A stretch of 64,000 nucleotides of DNA from Dyadobacter sp. CY312 (GTDB lineage Bacteria > Bacteroidota > Bacteroidia > Cytophagales > Spirosomataceae), in assembly GCF_021390535.1 (NCBI RefSeq), contig NZ_JAJUXG010000021.1, positions 43,941 through 107,940 on the forward strand. The letters are read 5' to 3'. Below the pieces are notes generated by a model. The model was given only the letters and a program-made list of their open reading frames with translations. It ran no database searches and was not told where the DNA came from. Below, in pieces: positions 44,989 through 53,958 of this stretch. A program made the translations under genes and the position numbers. Within the stretch, counting starts at the first letter, position 1; every line of letters starts with the position of its first letter.

Positions 44989-47388
44989 TCAAAATTTGAA
45001 ATTGTAACTGAACGACGGCAGAAAGGGAAACAGAGAATACCTTTTCAAAGTGCTTTTAGTGGTACTTACGCCTGCACTCGTCGTGGTGTCTTCCGATATG
45101 TCATAGAAAAACGGATTCCTTCTGTTATACAAATTGTAGATGCCGAATTCCCAGGTCCGCTCATGCCTCTTTTTCTTTTTGTGAAACTGGATGGCGACAT
45201 CCATGCGATGAAAAGCTTCTGCACGGAAGCTGTTTTTTTCTCCATATTCATTCACCCTGGGGCCAAACCAGGAGGTGTAGGTTTTGCCGTTGCTTGAATT
45301 GGTGTAGAAATTGTCTGTTACACCTGTAAAACGGGATACCGGCAGCGTAAGTGCATTGCCGGTACCGTATACCCAGGTCGCCGATAATGTGATCCGTTTG
45401 TTTAATTCGTAAATGCCTACTACCGAAAGATCGTGGCGGCGGTCATATCTCGGGAAAAATGTTTTACCAAAATTAAGCTCCGGAAATTGCCACTTCGTCC
45501 ATGACAAGGTGTAGCCGATCCAACCGGAAAACTTTCCTGTTTTCTTCTGAATCAGAAATTCGGTGCCATATGACCAGCCTTTGCCGGACGTTACATTGTC
45601 TTCCCAGGTCAATTCATTGGCATTTTCTCCTGTTATGCTTAAAAATGAAGAACCTTCCCTGTAATTCAGGATATTGTCCATCACCTTGTAATAGCCTTCC
45701 AACGTAAGTGTAATGCCTGGTTTTTCAAGGTCTTTGGCTAATCCGAGCGCAACCTGTTTCGATTGCTGAGGGGCAATTCTGTCTGTTGTGGGCACCCAGA
45801 GATCGGTGGGCAGACCTAATCCTGTGTTGGAAAGCAGGTGAACATATTGGTTCATCTGCGCATAAGATGCTTTGAACGAAAAGTCACGTGCCAGTCGTAA
45901 GGCAGCCGAAAACCGCGGCTCAGGTCTGACGTAGTTTTTGGTTTCAGTCTGGAACGAACTCAGTCTGAAACCGGCATTCATTTTTAGTCCGTCCAGAGCC
46001 TGCCATGTATCCTCAATGTATAATCCGCTTTCCAGTGTATTTACAGCTTTGACCGCCCGCTCTATCGGCGTGTCAATAAAAGAGCCTGCGATCGCTAATG
46101 CGGAGGGAACAAACTTATGGAAAGTTGCCTGGGCGCCAAATTTTATGGTATGTTTCGTTGAGGGAAAAAAGTCAAAGTCGGTTTTTATGCCAAGATCCCG
46201 GATCCTGGAATCGTACCGAAGGCTAAATTCATCGGCATCCAGATCGTCTTTAGAGTAGCTGGAAACTCCGAAATTGAAATTGCTGAAAATGAAGGAGGTA
46301 TTTACAAACAGTTTCTGGTTCAACAGATGGTTCCATCGCAGAGTGGCAGTAGCGTTTCCCCAGTCGAGGCCGGCCCTTGTTTCGGAAGTGGAGCTTTTTT
46401 CATTCGCATAAAATTTATCCCTGCCAAAATACCCGCTTACATACAGTTTGTCTTTCTGCCCAAAGTCGTAGTTCATTTTGGCATTCAGATCATAAAAATA
46501 GTATCCGGGTTTTACCTGGCTGTCATCTCCTTTTTGTTGTTGGGCAATGAGTGGTTTTGCGAAAAAATCAATGTATGTCCTTCGTCCGGATACCAGAAAC
46601 GAGGATTTTTTGGAGATTGGTCCTTCGAGTGTAAGTCTGGATGAAATGAGGCCTATACCGCCTTCGCTGTGCAGCTTGTCTTTTGCTCCTTCTTTCATGT
46701 TCATTTCCAGTACCGAAGAAAGCCGGCCACCAAAACGGGCAGGGAAACCGCCTTTGGTGAGCTCAACACTTCTGAGCGCGTCACTATTGAATATTGAAAA
46801 GAATCCGAATAAATGATTGGCGTTGTAAACAACAGCGTCGTCAAGAATGATCAGATTTTGATCGGGCCCACCTCCGCGAACATACAGTCCTGTTTGCCCT
46901 TCTGTTCCTTTTTGCACCCCGGGCATAAGCTGTAAAACTTTCAACACATCCTTTTCTCCAAAAAATGCCGGGATTTTTTTGATCTGAGAAATCGGTATTT
47001 CAATCTGGCTCATTTGTGCGGAACGGCTTTCGTAATCCTCTTGCCGGCGCGCGGAAACCGTTACTTCTTCAAGCTGTGTAATTGTGGATAGCAATACATT
47101 AATTTGCAAGTCCCTGTTAAGGAGTGCTCTGCGCTCTGCTTTCTCATACCCGACAAAAGAATAGGAAATAGTAACCGAATCGCTTTTTGGTATTGTGAGC
47201 GAATAAAAACCATAAGTGTTGGTAACTGCTCCGTACGGGGTGTTGGTAACGTATACATTCACCCCCGGCAACTGCTCCTGGCTTCCTGCTTCTTTCACAT
47301 ATCCACTTATCGTGATGCGATCCTGAGCGGATACACAAAGTGACAATAAAAGCAGAAGCATGGTATAACGCAGGTGCATAGTGAGCAT
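44989..47388 (-). CDS. TonB-dependent receptor with carboxypeptidase-like N-terminal domain
   Basis: 799 residues. Signal peptide (YTMLLLLLSLCVSA), a carboxypeptidase-regulatory-like domain (ITISGYVKEAGSQEQLPGVN to YSFVGYEKAER), a plug (FGEKDVLKVLQLMPGVQKG, YVRGGGPDQNLIILDDAVVY, NSDALRSVELTKGGFPARFG) and an outer-membrane barrel. It is not of the SusC subtype: it is shorter and lacks the SVLKDASAAIYG signature. It forms a two-gene unit with the DUF4249 gene. Of the in-frame ATGs near 47388, 47379 and 47361, any could be used; I kept the longest. Confidence 0.93.
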   Translation of the reverse strand: MLTMHLRYTMLLLLLSLCVSAQDRITISGYVKEAGSQEQLPGVNVYVTNTPYGAVTNTYGFYSLTIPKSDSVTISYSFVGYEKAERRALLNRDLQINVLLSTITQLEEVTVSARRQEDYESRSAQMSQIEIPISQIKKIPAFFGEKDVLKVLQLMPGVQKGTEGQTGLYVRGGGPDQNLIILDDAVVYNANHLFGFFSIFNSDALRSVELTKGGFPARFGGRLSSVLEMNMKEGAKDKLHSEGGIGLISSRLTLEGPISKKSSFLVSGRRTYIDFFAKPLIAQQQKGDDSQVKPGYYFYDLNAKMNYDFGQKDKLYVSGYFGRDKFYANEKSSTSETRAGLDWGNATATLRWNHLLNQKLFVNTSFIFSNFNFGVSSYSKDDLDADEFSLRYDSRIRDLGIKTDFDFFPSTKHTIKFGAQATFHKFVPSALAIAGSFIDTPIERAVKAVNTLESGLYIEDTWQALDGLKMNAGFRLSSFQTETKNYVRPEPRFSAALRLARDFSFKASYAQMNQYVHLLSNTGLGLPTDLWVPTTDRIAPQQSKQVALGLAKDLEKPGITLTLEGYYKVMDNILNYREGSSFLSITGENANELTWEDNVTSGKGWSYGTEFLIQKKTGKFSGWIGYTLSWTKWQFPELNFGKTFFPRYDRRHDLSVVGIYELNKRITLSATWVYGTGNALTLPVSRFTGVTDNFYTNSSNGKTYTSWFGPRVNEYGEKNSFRAEAFHRMDVAIQFHKKKKRHERTWEFGIYNLYNRRNPFFYDISEDTTTSAGVSTTKSTLKRYSLFPFLPSFSYNFKF

Positions 47389-47502
47389 GTTACTTATTCA
47401 TTCACTAACGATGATGTGAAATTTTACGTATGCTTTTCAGGTGGTTATACCTACTTACGCAGGAAATGGCCATTGTGATTAATGGACGCGAAAAGAAATT
47501 GA

Positions 47503-47526
47503 CAGAGCGGATTAATCTCCGCTCTG
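47503..47526 (-). terminator. Terminator hairpin after the M3 peptidase gene
   Basis: CAGAGCGGA pairs with TCCGCTCTG around a 6-nt loop, 16 bp past the stop, with TCAATTTCTTTT following on the minus strand. Confidence 0.75.
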
Positions 47527-47541
47527 CTATTTGACTCAGAC

Positions 47542-49596
47542 TTATTCCAAACCCCGGTTCCGGAGTAAATATTTCACTTCCGGTTCTCTGCCCCTGAAGG
47601 CTTTGTACAAGTCCATGGGCTCTTCGGTACCGCCTTTTTTAAGAATATTTTTTCTGAATGATCCTGCAATCCCCGGATCGAAAATGTCACCTGCTTCCTT
47701 AAATGCGGCATAGGCATCGCTGTCCAATACCTCTGACCAAATGTAGCTGTAATAACCTGCCGAATAGCCGCCGGAGAAAATGTGCTGAAAATAGGTGCTC
47801 CGGTATCGAGGTGAAATTTGGCTGATCAATCCCAAAGCATTCATTTTTTCCTTTTCAAAAGATTCAACTTCAACAGTTTGTCCCGACGCAATTGTGTGAT
47901 AACTCATATCCAGAAAAGAAGCTGCCAGGTATTCAACGGTACCAAATCCCTGATTGAACTTTGAGGCCTCTTTCATTTTAGCCACCAGTTCGTCCGGGAT
48001 TACCTCTCCGGTTTCGTAATGTTTTGCGTAAAAATGAAGGACTTCCGGCTCAAATGCCCAATGTTCCATAATCTGAGATGGTAGCTCCACAAAGTCGCGC
48101 GGTACGGATGTTCCTGCCTGAGATTCGAAAGTAACATTGGATAACAAACCGTGTAAGGCATGCCCAAATTCATGAAAAAATGTCTCCACTTCATCGGGGT
48201 TCAGCAATACGGGTTGGTTTGCCACAGGTTTGGAATAATTGCAGACAATGGAAATAACCGGTGCAATACGTTCACCATCCCGACGGGACTGACGGCGGTA
48301 GGAGGTCATCCAGGCGCCGCCGCGCTTAGATTGTCTTGTGAAAAAATCCAGATATAAGACGCCAACATGTAGTCCGTCGGCTTCTTTTACTTCATAAGCC
48401 GTCACATCCTCATGGTATTTCGGGACATCGTTGATTTGAGAAAATGTAAGACCGTATAATTTCTGAACGACCTGAAAGACTCCATCCCTCACATTTTCAA
48501 GTTTGAAGTAAGGTTTAAGTGATTCTGAGTCGTAGTTGTATTTTTCTTTGCGGACCTTGTCGGCGTAGTAAAACCAATCCCAGGCTTCCAGCTCATTGTC
48601 AGGGAATTGCCGTGTTAGCAGCTTTTGCATTTCCGAAGCTTCGTGTTCTGCAATAGGCAGAGCAGCCTTCCAGAGTTTGTTCAATAACTCATATACATTG
48701 CCGGGAACATGCGCCATGTTGTCTTCCAACACATAATCTGCATGAGATTTGTATCCAATCAGAGCGGCTCTTTCTGATCTTAAAGAAACAATCTGACTTA
48801 CAATATCCTTGTTGTCTGTTTCATCGTTGTGATTTGCTCTGTTGATGTAGGCAAGATAAATTTGTTTGCGTAGCTCACGATTCTCAGCAAATTCCAGAAA
48901 TGGCATCACACTTGGATTGTGAAGCGTAAATCTCCATTTCCCATCATGACCATTGTCGCTAGCCGACTGGGCTGCCGAAGCAACTAAGGAATCGGGTAGC
49001 CCGAAAAGATCTGCTTTGTTGTCAATAATCAATTCGAACTTGTTGGTTTCTGCCAGCAGATTTTGCCCAAATTTTACAGTTAGAATGGATAGTTGCTGGT
49101 TAATTTCCCGCATCCGAAGCTGTTGTTCCTCGGTCAGATTTGCTCCGCTATGTACAAAACCTTTGTATGTGTCAATAAGCAAACGTTTCTGTTCATGATC
49201 AAGCTCAAACTGATCCTGTTGGTCGTAAACTGCCTTTACACGTTGAAAAAGATCGGCATTCAAGTAAATGTCATCGCCATGTTTTGAAAGTCTGGGTGCA
49301 ATTTCCTGAGCGATCTTTTCGATTTCGGGAGAGGTGTTTGCAGAGTTGAGGTTGAAGAAAACGGTGCTGACTTTTTTGAGCAACTCTCCGCTTTTTTCCA
49401 GCGTAGCAATGGTATTTTCAAAAAAAGGAGCGGACCGCTGCATGTATATCGCTGCGATCCGCTCGGTTTGTTCTTTCATTCCCTGTTCAAAAGCAGGGAC
49501 GAAATGTTCTGTGTTTATTTTGTCAAATGGTGGAAATTCAAACGGAATTCCTGAATATGATTTAAGAAACGGGTTGTCTTTTGTCAAAGCTGTCAT
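47542..49596 (-). CDS. M3 family oligopeptidase (oligopeptidase A / dipeptidyl carboxypeptidase type)
   Basis: 684 residues, zinc metallopeptidase degrading short peptides in the cytoplasm. The HExxH motif sits in TFFHEFGHALHGLLS (about residue 473), followed by DFVELPSQIMEHW with the third zinc ligand Glu. The usual late SGGYSAGYYSYIWSEVLD block is present. No signal peptide is seen. Length and motifs fit the PrlC/Dcp branch. The SMP-30-like gene lies 64 bp upstream in the same direction, so they may be co-transcribed. Confidence 0.95.
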   Translation of the reverse strand: MTALTKDNPFLKSYSGIPFEFPPFDKINTEHFVPAFEQGMKEQTERIAAIYMQRSAPFFENTIATLEKSGELLKKVSTVFFNLNSANTSPEIEKIAQEIAPRLSKHGDDIYLNADLFQRVKAVYDQQDQFELDHEQKRLLIDTYKGFVHSGANLTEEQQLRMREINQQLSILTVKFGQNLLAETNKFELIIDNKADLFGLPDSLVASAAQSASDNGHDGKWRFTLHNPSVMPFLEFAENRELRKQIYLAYINRANHNDETDNKDIVSQIVSLRSERAALIGYKSHADYVLEDNMAHVPGNVYELLNKLWKAALPIAEHEASEMQKLLTRQFPDNELEAWDWFYYADKVRKEKYNYDSESLKPYFKLENVRDGVFQVVQKLYGLTFSQINDVPKYHEDVTAYEVKEADGLHVGVLYLDFFTRQSKRGGAWMTSYRRQSRRDGERIAPVISIVCNYSKPVANQPVLLNPDEVETFFHEFGHALHGLLSNVTFESQAGTSVPRDFVELPSQIMEHWAFEPEVLHFYAKHYETGEVIPDELVAKMKEASKFNQGFGTVEYLAASFLDMSYHTIASGQTVEVESFEKEKMNALGLISQISPRYRSTYFQHIFSGGYSAGYYSYIWSEVLDSDAYAAFKEAGDIFDPGIAGSFRKNILKKGGTEEPMDLYKAFRGREPEVKYLLRNRGLE

Positions 49597-49660
49597 ACAA
49601 ATGAAAGATGCTAATTGGGTTGCAATTTACCATTTCGCACTTCTCCTGCAACAGCAAAGA

Positions 49661-50575
49661 TTATTTTACCCCTTTAACCTTCATTTTCAATCCGTAGACC
49701 GCTTTTTCTGCGGTGATGAATAAAAGATCATTGTCTTTTCCTCCAAAACATAAATTGGCTGTCCAGCCTTTGTGAATAGGGAAATGCGCTATTTTTTCAC
49801 CGTTTTTATCAAAAACAGTGACGCCGTCTCCAGTAAGGTACAGGTTGCCCTCTTCATCCAATATCATCCCGTCCGAGCCTTTGGAAACAAACAGTTTCTT
49901 GTTTTTTAAAGTCCCGTCGGCTTCTATGTCGAAAACATAGGTTTTGTCGGCTCCAATATCTGCTACATAAAGTTTTTTGCCGTCCTTGGTTCCGATAATG
50001 CCGTTTGGTTTTTTGAAGGTGTCATCAACGCGAATCAGCGTTTTTTTGTCAGGAAGCAGGTAATAAACGTGTTCACCGTCTTGTTGCATTGCAGGATCAC
50101 GTTTCCAATAATCTCTTTTATAAAGCGGATCAGTGAGATACATTCCGCCTTTGGCGTCTATCCAAAGGTCGTTGGGGCCATTCAGAAGTTTGTTGCCATA
50201 ATTTTTAACCAAAACGGTGGTTTTTCCCTTTTTATCAAATGACCAAACCTGATTGTCCTCATCGGCGCAGGTTACCAAATTTCCTTTTTTATCAAAATAC
50301 ATTCCATTGGAACGGCCAGCCTTATCAGAAAAAGTACTGAATTCGCCTGTTTTGGCGTCCCAGCGGATAATCTTGTTATTAGGTTGGTCGGTGAAAAATA
50401 CATTTCCATTTTTATCCGCAACAGGTCCCTCTGTGAATTTATATCCATCACCAAGTTTTTCAACTTCGGCTCCCGGTGCTACAATTGATTTTGAATCCAT
50501 AATTTGCGCTGACAGTAAAACAGGTAAAAGCAGTATTGCTGTTAGTAAAAAAAAAGTTTTTGTATTTTTTTTCAT
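49661..50575 (-). CDS. Exported SMP-30/gluconolactonase-like beta-propeller
   Basis: 304 residues. Signal FFLLTAILLLPVLLSAQ is followed by a six-bladed propeller: LGDGYKFTEGPVADKNGNVF with the metal-ligand Glu, GKTTVLVKNYGNKLLNGPND with the Asn ligand, MYLTDPLY, KPNGIIGTKDGKKLYVAD with a second Asn, and SKGSDGMILDEEGNLYLTGD with the catalytic Asp. The family hydrolyses sugar lactones with calcium or zinc; the substrate here is not identified. Confidence 0.93.
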   Translation of the reverse strand: MKKNTKTFFLLTAILLLPVLLSAQIMDSKSIVAPGAEVEKLGDGYKFTEGPVADKNGNVFFTDQPNNKIIRWDAKTGEFSTFSDKAGRSNGMYFDKKGNLVTCADEDNQVWSFDKKGKTTVLVKNYGNKLLNGPNDLWIDAKGGMYLTDPLYKRDYWKRDPAMQQDGEHVYYLLPDKKTLIRVDDTFKKPNGIIGTKDGKKLYVADIGADKTYVFDIEADGTLKNKKLFVSKGSDGMILDEEGNLYLTGDGVTVFDKNGEKIAHFPIHKGWTANLCFGGKDNDLLFITAEKAVYGLKMKVKGVK

Positions 50576-50650
50576 CTGAGATAATGATTGTGTTTGTCGT
50601 AAAAAGCTTGCCAGGACGGAAGAATACTTTGTTAATTTTAGTAGCAGAGG

Positions 50651-51100
50651 TCACTTCCTACTTTTCTTTGCTCTCAAAAGTAATAACTCGGATGTATTGA
50701 CTAATTTTTTGAAGTGGAGATCTTTCAAACCATTGTACAAAATCTTATCGCCGGTCCATAAAGTAGCTCTCAAAAACTTTGTAAGAGCCACAAAGTCGGT
50801 ATCGTCAATATCAATTTCTTTGGTAAGTTGCTCGGATTCCAACCAGATTGTGAGCGGAATTATTTCTTCATTGATAAACTTTAATCTGGATAGTAGGAGG
50901 GTGTAAGAAATCTGGAGTTGCTCGTCTGGTAATTTTGAAATTTTTTGAATACGAGACCAGTGTTTCTGAATCTCAAAGCGCATATAGCTGCAACTGTAGA
51001 ACTCGAATTGACTTCCTGAATTAAAAATCAAATCACCTATTGAGCCATTTGTATTGAGCAGAGCGCTGAAAATAATGTTGGTGTCAACGACTATTTTCAT
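50651..51100 (-). CDS. PIN-domain toxin (VapC-like)
   Basis: 149 residues. The PIN nuclease acids are present: Asp6 in VVDTNIIFSAL, Glu43 in MRFEIQ, the acidic cluster DIDDTDF (97-102) and Asp118 in LWTGDKIL. PIN toxins are magnesium-dependent RNases that cut tRNA or rRNA when the antitoxin is lost. The start overlaps the upstream 68-residue gene by 4 bp (ATGA), the classical antitoxin-toxin coupling. It could also act as an orphan housekeeping nuclease. Confidence 0.87.
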   Translation of the reverse strand: MKIVVDTNIIFSALLNTNGSIGDLIFNSGSQFEFYSCSYMRFEIQKHWSRIQKISKLPDEQLQISYTLLLSRLKFINEEIIPLTIWLESEQLTKEIDIDDTDFVALTKFLRATLWTGDKILYNGLKDLHFKKLVNTSELLLLRAKKSRK

Positions 51101-51303
51101 TCTTTAATAAACTTGTTACGGTTCCTTGACCACCAACCTTCTTTTACGTCCGTTGCGAGCTTGTCCACGTCGGATTGCGTGGCTTTTGACTGAGAGGTAG
51201 CCTCTTTGTATGTCAGGTAGTCAATAAGTTTCTGTAATCCGTCTGTGTCAACATGGGCGGGAAGACGAATTATAATCTCATTATTTGTCCGTTCGATGAC
51301 CAT
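51097..51303 (-). CDS. Putative antitoxin of the PIN toxin
   Basis: 68 residues. The N-terminal half (VIERTNNEIIIRLPAHVDTD) resembles a small beta-strand dimerisation region, followed by an amphipathic helix (LQKLIDYLTYKEATS) and a basic C-terminus ending WSRNRNKFIKE that could wrap the toxin. No classical AbrB or RHH motif is certain. Role is inferred from its size and the 4-bp overlap with the PIN gene. Confidence 0.75.
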   Translation of the reverse strand: MVIERTNNEIIIRLPAHVDTDGLQKLIDYLTYKEATSQSKATQSDVDKLATDVKEGWWSRNRNKFIKE

Positions 51304-51392
51304 TTTTAGAATTTTTATTTATCAAGATACAAATTTTACAGCTAATCCCGCGCGGAAAAATAGATCTGTTACTTGTCAATAATTTTTCTCAA

Positions 51393-51971
51393 CTACACCC
51401 CATACCCGTTTCCCTTTTTCTCTTCAAGCGATTTTCTTAATTCTTCGTTGTCGCCCGGCTCAATTGTGATCGCTTTCACGCCTGTTACCTTAATACCGTA
51501 TTGCGTTAATGTAGCTGTTTTTTTGATGTTGTTGGTAAGCATTCTGATGGAACCCACACCCAAATCTTTGATTATGTCAGCTGCTTTGGTGAAATCCCGT
51601 GCATCTTTTTGAAAACCAACTGCTTCATAGGCTTCGTCCTGGGTCATGCCGGCTTTTTTAAATTCCTTGCTTTTAAGTAAAGCGAAATGGCCATTCGCTT
51701 TTCCTTCCTGATCAAGCCATATCACAATTCCTTTGCCCTGCTCCTGAATGAGTTGTTGCGAAATTTCCATTTGCTCACGGCAATCGCATTCAATACTATT
51801 GAAATGATGTGCAAAAATGCAGGACGAATGTACCCGGCAAAGAACATCTTCTTCGTCTTTTACATCACCCATCACCAGCGCAAAAGACTCCGTTTGACCG
51901 TCGTAGTACATAATTTCTTTAAACTCACCGAATTTCGTTTTGAGGTTTCCCTCAGCTAATTTAATAATCAT
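51393..51971 (-). CDS. Divergent GTP cyclohydrolase II-like protein (RibA fold)
   Basis: 192 residues of the RibA family. The zinc cysteines are kept (Cys51, Cys62, Cys64 in SSCIFAHHFNSIECDC), as are RVHS before them, the DARDF pair equivalent to the catalytic Asp/Arg of E. coli RibA (Asp123, Arg125), and MLTNNIKKTATLTQYGIKV. The normally invariant RQEGR-xIGL segment is changed to DQEGKANGHFALL, and SECLTGD is changed to SSCIFAH. Active-site geometry may thus differ from riboflavin-type RibA. No rib genes are near. It could be a paralogue acting on another nucleotide. Confidence 0.82.
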   Translation of the reverse strand: MIIKLAEGNLKTKFGEFKEIMYYDGQTESFALVMGDVKDEEDVLCRVHSSCIFAHHFNSIECDCREQMEISQQLIQEQGKGIVIWLDQEGKANGHFALLKSKEFKKAGMTQDEAYEAVGFQKDARDFTKAADIIKDLGVGSIRMLTNNIKKTATLTQYGIKVTGVKAITIEPGDNEELRKSLEEKKGNGYGV

Positions 51972-51980
51972 AGTTATATT

Positions 51981-52400
51981 TTAATCTACCTTTTCCACCG
52001 CATCCAACCATTCCTTAATCACATTTTGCAGCAACTTTTCTTTTGATCTTACATCATCAATATCTTTAAAAACTACTGTCCTTCTGCCGTCTGCATAGGC
52101 TCCTTCCAGCAATCCCTGATGATTTTTTACCCGTGTACCGGTTGGAAATACCAGCATAATTCTGCCTTTGTGCAGATTTAGAACGACAATATCCCGTTTG
52201 TATTCTTTGGGATCAAAAGGTTTCATTGCGCCGGTGTAATAAAAACTTGGGTTGTTCCATTTGATCTGCTGACCAATTTCGGGATCAGTACTCAGAATAA
52301 TTTCCCGTATTGTCTGAACCACAAGGGCTAGTTCTGCATCCAATTTCTGAATGTGTGCAGTCACCTGATCTTCGTCCGAAAGTTTTACCGTCTTTGCCAC
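51981..52400 (-). CDS. DUF1801 domain protein
   Basis: 139 residues resembling the DUF1801/YdhG group: LVVQTIREIILSTDPEIGQQ, IKWNNPSFYYTG, DIVVLNLHKGRIMLVFPTGT. Relatives include the Bacillus frataxin-like iron chaperone Fra, but a metal role here is unproven. The start at 52400 is a GTG, as no nearby ATG precedes the domain. The gene ends 10 bp before the RibA-like start, so the two are probably co-transcribed. Confidence 0.82.
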   Translation of the reverse strand: MAKTVKLSDEDQVTAHIQKLDAELALVVQTIREIILSTDPEIGQQIKWNNPSFYYTGAMKPFDPKEYKRDIVVLNLHKGRIMLVFPTGTRVKNHQGLLEGAYADGRRTVVFKDIDDVRSKEKLLQNVIKEWLDAVEKVD

Positions 52401-52464
52401 TTTCTGTGTTATTTGATGCTTGCTCCAAGCAATTTTCTAAAAACTTCGAACTGTTAACTAAACA

Positions 52465-52842
52465 CTATTTTTTACTTTTCGCCTTTTCAACTGCCTTGGC
52501 CAGGTTTTCTTCAACTCGGAACTTTACAATGTCAATGATTGTGTCCCAGGGCAAAGGTTGATCCAGTGGAAATTGCACCGAACCTTTGGCACCTTTATAA
52601 CCAGCCAATGCATCTTTAAAGGCTTCCAGCCCCGAAGGAGCAGGGTAGAAGCCAATGTGATTTTTGAAGGCGGCGTAATGAACCAGATTTCCTTCCAAAG
52701 TGAAAGTCGGGATACCATAGTTGATTGTTTCCCGGGCATGAGGCGCTGTTGTCTGAATCGTTTCCCTCAGTTTTTGCAGGATCTGCTGTACGTCAGCGGG
52801 AAAACCGGCTATGTAGTGATCAACGTCAATGCTTTTGTCCAT
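52465..52842 (-). CDS. DUF1801 domain protein (iron-chaperone-like)
   Basis: 125 residues, with DHYIAGFPADVQQILQKLRE, TAPHARETINYGIPTFTLEG, YAAFKNHIGFYPAPSGLEAF and VQFPLDQPLPWDTI, the classical DUF1801/YdhG profile. Closer to the Fra/YdhG frataxin-like set than its neighbour at 51981-52400; the two are distant paralogues in tandem. No direct evidence for iron binding. Confidence 0.87.
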   Translation of the reverse strand: MDKSIDVDHYIAGFPADVQQILQKLRETIQTTAPHARETINYGIPTFTLEGNLVHYAAFKNHIGFYPAPSGLEAFKDALAGYKGAKGSVQFPLDQPLPWDTIIDIVKFRVEENLAKAVEKAKSKK

Positions 52843-52881
52843 ATCGGTGATTTTTTAAACTAAATAATATTCATAACGGCG

Positions 52882-53244
52882 TCAGGAGGATAATTTACTT
52901 ATTGCATTGGGTACGGAAGCTACAAAATTGATCTGCCTGAATTTGTTACTTTCAAAAATAAAGTCTCTGATACTCTTACTTTGGTAGGCAGAAAAATCAC
53001 CTACAATTGCAAGACGAACGCGATAGTTAGAGAACTTTTGCAATATCTCGCCGGCTATTCCGGTTTTGAGGTCGAAAAAATCAGACGATATGTTTTTCTC
53101 GTGTATGATGATCCTGTCAACATCCTGATAATACAGGTTTCCCAACAAATCCAACCCGTCTTCCGCATTGGCAATTAAAATGCCGTCGAAGGTTACTTCT
53201 GCTATTTTAATTTCGTTCGCGTGATGTATTATAATTTCCATCAT
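52882..53244 (-). CDS. DUF4180 family protein
   Basis: 120 residues. Typical blocks are VDRIIIHEKNISSDFFDLKT, AGEILQKFSNYRVRLAIVGD and SKSIRDFIFESNKFRQINFV, matching DUF4180 (often found beside transcription regulators or small oxidoreductases). Function unknown. The start overlaps the stop of the upstream NAD(P)-binding gene by one base (TAATG on the minus strand), so the two are translationally coupled; ATG 53241 is an alternative start. Confidence 0.83.
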   Translation of the reverse strand: MMEIIIHHANEIKIAEVTFDGILIANAEDGLDLLGNLYYQDVDRIIIHEKNISSDFFDLKTGIAGEILQKFSNYRVRLAIVGDFSAYQSKSIRDFIFESNKFRQINFVASVPNAISKLSS

Positions 53245-53903
53245 TAGTTAACTTTTGAGATTGTAACAGCCCTACCCGAGAATTCATTACTTGTTAATTG
53301 ATCTACCATAAACCTAGCCACTGAAATTCTATTGATGATTAAATTTGGTTTTGTCGAATTATCCATACCCACCAAAATTTTCTGTTCTTTTTTCGAATTA
53401 ATTAGACCGACGGGCCTGACAATTGTAAAGTTGATGCCTGAATTCCGGAGCAAATTCTCCTGTCGTTCGTGATCCTTATAGGCAACGCCAATATTGCTAT
53501 TATTGATGAGCCATTTAAACCAACCAGGTATGTCTTGCTTCGTTTCTCTAACACCCCAAGCTGAGCAAATCACTATTTTTTTAACGGAGAAATGGGTGGC
53601 TGTTTTAATAACACAGCCCATGGTTTCTGATAAAAACGTAGAAGGAGTTCTTAGTCTTGCCCATGGGAAATCAGAAGTTCTTGAAATATTTAGTGCACTA
53701 ACAACTGCCTGACAACCCATCATTGCCGTTTTTAGAGTTTCTTCGCTGGTTGTGTCTCCTTCTAGTATGGATAATTTGCCAGACCTTTTATTAATTTTTA
53801 ATTTATCACGTACCAATACACAGATTTCAAATTCTGTTTCTAAAAGAATATCTAAAATTAGGTTCCCCAGTCTTCCTGTCGCACCAAGCAATAGTATTCT
53901 CAT
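53244..53903 (-). CDS. NAD(P)-binding Rossmann protein, atypical SDR / NmrA-like
   Basis: 219 residues. Starts MRILLLGATGRLGNLILDIL with the GxxGxxG dinucleotide motif, then CQAVVSALNISRT, KIVICSAWGVRETKQDIPGW, NFTIVRPVGLINSKKEQK. Such atypical SDR proteins work as NAD(P)H sensors, quinone reductases or epimerase-like enzymes. There is no YxxxK catalytic motif. Coupled to the DUF4180 gene. Confidence 0.87.
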   Translation of the reverse strand: MRILLLGATGRLGNLILDILLETEFEICVLVRDKLKINKRSGKLSILEGDTTSEETLKTAMMGCQAVVSALNISRTSDFPWARLRTPSTFLSETMGCVIKTATHFSVKKIVICSAWGVRETKQDIPGWFKWLINNSNIGVAYKDHERQENLLRNSGINFTIVRPVGLINSKKEQKILVGMDNSTKPNLIINRISVARFMVDQLTSNEFSGRAVTISKVN

Positions 53904-53958
53904 GATGATTACCTCATTGCAGATTGAGTTTTTGAATTTAAGGTTATTATGTATTCCA

